Shown: positions 62,171-64,000 of the stretch, one piece after another
Position numbering within the stretch: the first letter of the stretch is position 1
How the letters are laid out: each line of letters opens with the position of its first letter
NCBI RefSeq assembly: GCF_029338235.1
Contig: NZ_CP119785.1
Span: forward strand, 806,001-870,000
Reading direction: 5' to 3'
DNA length: 64,000 nt
Source: Haloarcula rara
GTDB lineage: Archaea; Halobacteriota; Halobacteria; Halobacteriales; Haloarculaceae
Made by a program: the position numbers and the translations under genes
Notes under the pieces: model-generated
Database searches by the model: none
What the model was told of the DNA's origin: nothing
What the model saw: only the letters and a program-made list of their open reading frames with translations

Positions 62171-62671
62171 TCAGGGCCGGAGCCCGTCGAGCGCCTCTTT
62201 CAGCGCCTCCGTCGTCTCGTGGTCCCACGCTTCCCAGTTGTCCTCGGCGACCCACCGGTACTGGACGACGCGGTCTGAGTCTACGAGGAACAGCGCGCGG
62301 CGAACGCCCGAATCCAGGCCCTCGTCGTGGACGCCGTACGCCTTCGAGACCTCGAACTTCGTGTCCGAGAGCAGCGGAAACGTAATTCCCTTCTGTCGGC
62401 TGTACTCCCGGTGGGAGTAGACGTAGTCAGGGGAGATGCCGAACATCGTGACGTCCTCCTCGAACTGGAACAGGTCGATGTCGTCCAGGTCGCACATCTG
62501 GTCCGAGCAGACGGGCGAGAAATCGTTCATGTAGAAAGAGAGGATGACGAACCCTTCGTCGGTGTACTCCGAGAGCGTGTACTGCGAGAGCAGCTGCCCG
62601 TCAGTCCCCCGAAGCGTGAAATCAGGGGCGATATCCCCGGTCCCTACCATCGGCGAATACTCTTTTTTCAT
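62171..62671 (-). CDS. Peroxiredoxin (thioredoxin-fold peroxidase)
   Basis: This 166-residue redoxin has GDIAPDFTL at the N-terminus and a peroxidatic-type cysteine, C55, in DFSPVCSDQMC, followed by C60, which could resolve the disulphide. FGISPDYVYSHREYSRQKGI and FPLLSDTKFEVSKAYGV are typical AhpC/TSA or BCP-like segments. It reduces hydroperoxides in the cytosol. A start at MVGTG (seven codons later) is also possible. Confidence 0.87.
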   Translation of the reverse strand: MKKEYSPMVGTGDIAPDFTLRGTDGQLLSQYTLSEYTDEGFVILSFYMNDFSPVCSDQMCDLDDIDLFQFEEDVTMFGISPDYVYSHREYSRQKGITFPLLSDTKFEVSKAYGVHDEGLDSGVRRALFLVDSDRVVQYRWVAEDNWEAWDHETTEALKEALDGLRP

Positions 62672-62744
62672 TGATTATGAAAGTATCCCCCAAACTGGTG
62701 GGGAGAGCCACGCTCGGGGACGCCCGGGCTATTGGCCGTCGGCG

Positions 62745-64000
62745 TCAGCGGACCGATTCCAGCAGCAACCGCTGTTCGACCCGCTTGACCTCGTGCTGGA
62801 CGTCCCGGACGGCGTCGATGTTCGCGGAGATGGAGCTGACGCCCTCGTCGACGAGGAACTGCACCATCTCGGGTTTCGAGGCCGCCTGCCCGCAGATGCT
62901 CGTCGCCACGTCGTGCTCGCGGCAGGTCCCGATGACCTGCCCCATCAGCTCCAGGACGGCGGGGTGGAGCTCCGAGAACCGGTCGGCGACGTTGGTGTTG
63001 TTGCGGTCCACGGCGAGCGTGTACTGGGTGAGGTCGTTGGTACCGAAGGAGGCGAAGTCGATACCCGTCTCGCACAGTTCCTCGATACACAGCGCGCTCG
63101 CGGGCGTCTCGACCATCACGCCCCAGTCGCGCTTCTCGGGGTCGATGCCCGCCTCCTGCATCATGGCCTTCGCCCGGAACACGTCCTCGGCGTCCGTCAC
63201 GAGGGGTATCATCAGCTCGACGTTGTCGTAACCCAGTTCGTACAGCCGGGCGAACGCGCGCAGTTCGAGCGCGAACTCCTCGGGCCGGTCCAGCGACCGA
63301 CGGACACCGCGGTAGCCAAGCATCGGGTTGTGTTCGGCCGGCTCGTCCTCGCCGCCCTGTAGCTGGCGGAACTCGTCAGAGGGCGCATCGAGGGTTCGGA
63401 CCCGAACCGGCCGAGGGTAGAAAGCCTCGGCCACGCCCCGAACCCCCTCGACGATCTCGTCGACGTAGGCGCGTTCGCCGTGGTCGTCGACGTACCGCGT
63501 GGGCGTCTTGTCCGTCGAGAGTATCATGTGCTCGATGCGCAACAGACCGACGCCGTCGGCGCCGGTCGCCGCGGCCCGCTTGGCCGCCTCCGGGATGGAG
63601 ACGTTGACCTTCACCTCGGTGCCGGTCATGGGCTTGACCGGGCTGTGTCCCTGGTCCGTCGGCGCTGTCACGGTGGCGTCTGCCGGAGCGGCGCCGCTGT
63701 CAGACGCCGCGTCGTCGCTCTCCGACGGCTCGGGCTCACCGACCTCGACGGTGCCCATCTCGCCGTTGATGGTGACCGTCTGGCCGTCCCGCAGCCGCTC
63801 GGTGGCGTCGTCGGTGCCGACCACGGCGGGCACCCCGAGTTCGCGGGAGACGATGGCGGCGTGGCTCGTCATCCCGCCCTGGTCGGTGACGATACCCGAC
63901 GCGCGTTTCATCGCCGGTACCATGTCCGGCGTGGTCATCTCCGTGACGATGATATCGCCGGTCTCGACCTTGTCGAGGTTGTCCAGCTTGTCGACGATGC
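62745..64000 (-). CDS. ppsA: Phosphoenolpyruvate synthase, C-terminal part (runs off the window)
   Basis: The frame is open to position 64000; the ATG at 63938 is internal. Visible parts are the phosphohistidine swivel domain, GGMTSHAAIVSRELGVPAVVG with the catalytic His, and the PEP-binding barrel: LLRIEHMILS, RTLDAPSDEFRQL, MLGYRGVRRSL, GVMVETPASALCIEEL, FGTNDLTQYTL and SICGQAASKPEMV, the last carrying the catalytic Cys. The enzyme makes PEP from pyruvate and ATP in gluconeogenesis. The N-terminal ATP-grasp domain lies outside the window. Confidence 0.92.
   Translation of the reverse strand, partial: IVDKLDNLDKVETGDIIVTEMTTPDMVPAMKRASGIVTDQGGMTSHAAIVSRELGVPAVVGTDDATERLRDGQTVTINGEMGTVEVGEPEPSESDDAASDSGAAPADATVTAPTDQGHSPVKPMTGTEVKVNVSIPEAAKRAAATGADGVGLLRIEHMILSTDKTPTRYVDDHGERAYVDEIVEGVRGVAEAFYPRPVRVRTLDAPSDEFRQLQGGEDEPAEHNPMLGYRGVRRSLDRPEEFALELRAFARLYELGYDNVELMIPLVTDAEDVFRAKAMMQEAGIDPEKRDWGVMVETPASALCIEELCETGIDFASFGTNDLTQYTLAVDRNNTNVADRFSELHPAVLELMGQVIGTCREHDVATSICGQAASKPEMVQFLVDEGVSSISANIDAVRDVQHEVKRVEQRLLLESVR

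Overview
The window is haloarchaeal chromosome (class Halobacteria, most likely Haloarculaceae). The evidence is a high-GC sequence, acidic proteins with a low predicted pI, many leaderless starts with a TATA-like box about 25-28 nt upstream, and marker genes: TFB, LonB, a thermosome subunit, the DHQ synthase II / ADH synthase route to aromatics, MfnA, a TIGR00341-type protein, an HVO_0758-type zinc finger, an AglD-like glycosyltransferase and a Zim-like CTAG methylase. About 61 intact or partial protein genes are supported. I saw no tRNA, rRNA, CRISPR array or full-length insertion sequence.

Layout. 1-3.1 kb: end of a surface/pilus-associated gene set. 3.2-7.5 kb: small conserved protein, SDR epimerase, membrane-anchored DHH phosphoesterase, hairpin island A, aldo/keto reductase and a zinc finger. 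7.7-10.1 kb: four-repeat Tat lipoprotein, an 86-bp palindromic MITE-like element and hairpin island B. 10.1-21.2 kb: Nudix CoA pyrophosphatase, FAD oxidoreductase, Hsp20, DUF429, ABC exporter, DUF389 membrane protein, radical SAM protein, AglD-like glycosyltransferase. 21.2-25.2 kb: island C, YjjX-type phosphatase, TFB, a sensor-less transducer, Zim. 25.2-28.8 kb: a 1200-residue secreted protein with a glutamine-rich 23-residue repeat, a beta-helix domain and a Thr/Pro-rich stalk. 29-36.7 kb: aromatic amino acid cluster (aroD, DHQ synthase II, ADH synthase, trpA, trpB, trpC) with a strong dyad over the trpC promoter. 36.7-47 kb: an MGMT-like protein lacking its cysteine, CPBP protease next to LonB, NadM, SAM hydrolase, DtxR-like operators in front of a decayed gene, island E, thermosome subunit, amidohydrolase, glycosyltransferase, methyltransferase. 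47-54.3 kb: two regulators, MBL hydrolase, membrane protein with internal duplication, YkgJ, TRAM, SPFH and NfeD. 54.3-55.1 kb: island D, the largest hairpin array. 55.1-64 kb: MetG, a Bat-like regulator, arylsulfotransferase-like protein, VTT membrane protein, MfnA, peroxiredoxin and the 3' part of phosphoenolpyruvate synthase.

The most unusual signal is a family of intergenic islands (A, C and D share terminal inverted repeats; B and E are related arrays without them). They are built from short perfect palindromes, each with a 3-nt loop. The same stem modules recur at different loci in different combinations. Other points are an 84-bp duplication of the aroB' start region, a relic of the mfnA 3' end, a G-run frameshift in a conserved gene, and four convergent gene pairs whose stop codons lie in CTAG, the expected target of the Zim methylase encoded here.
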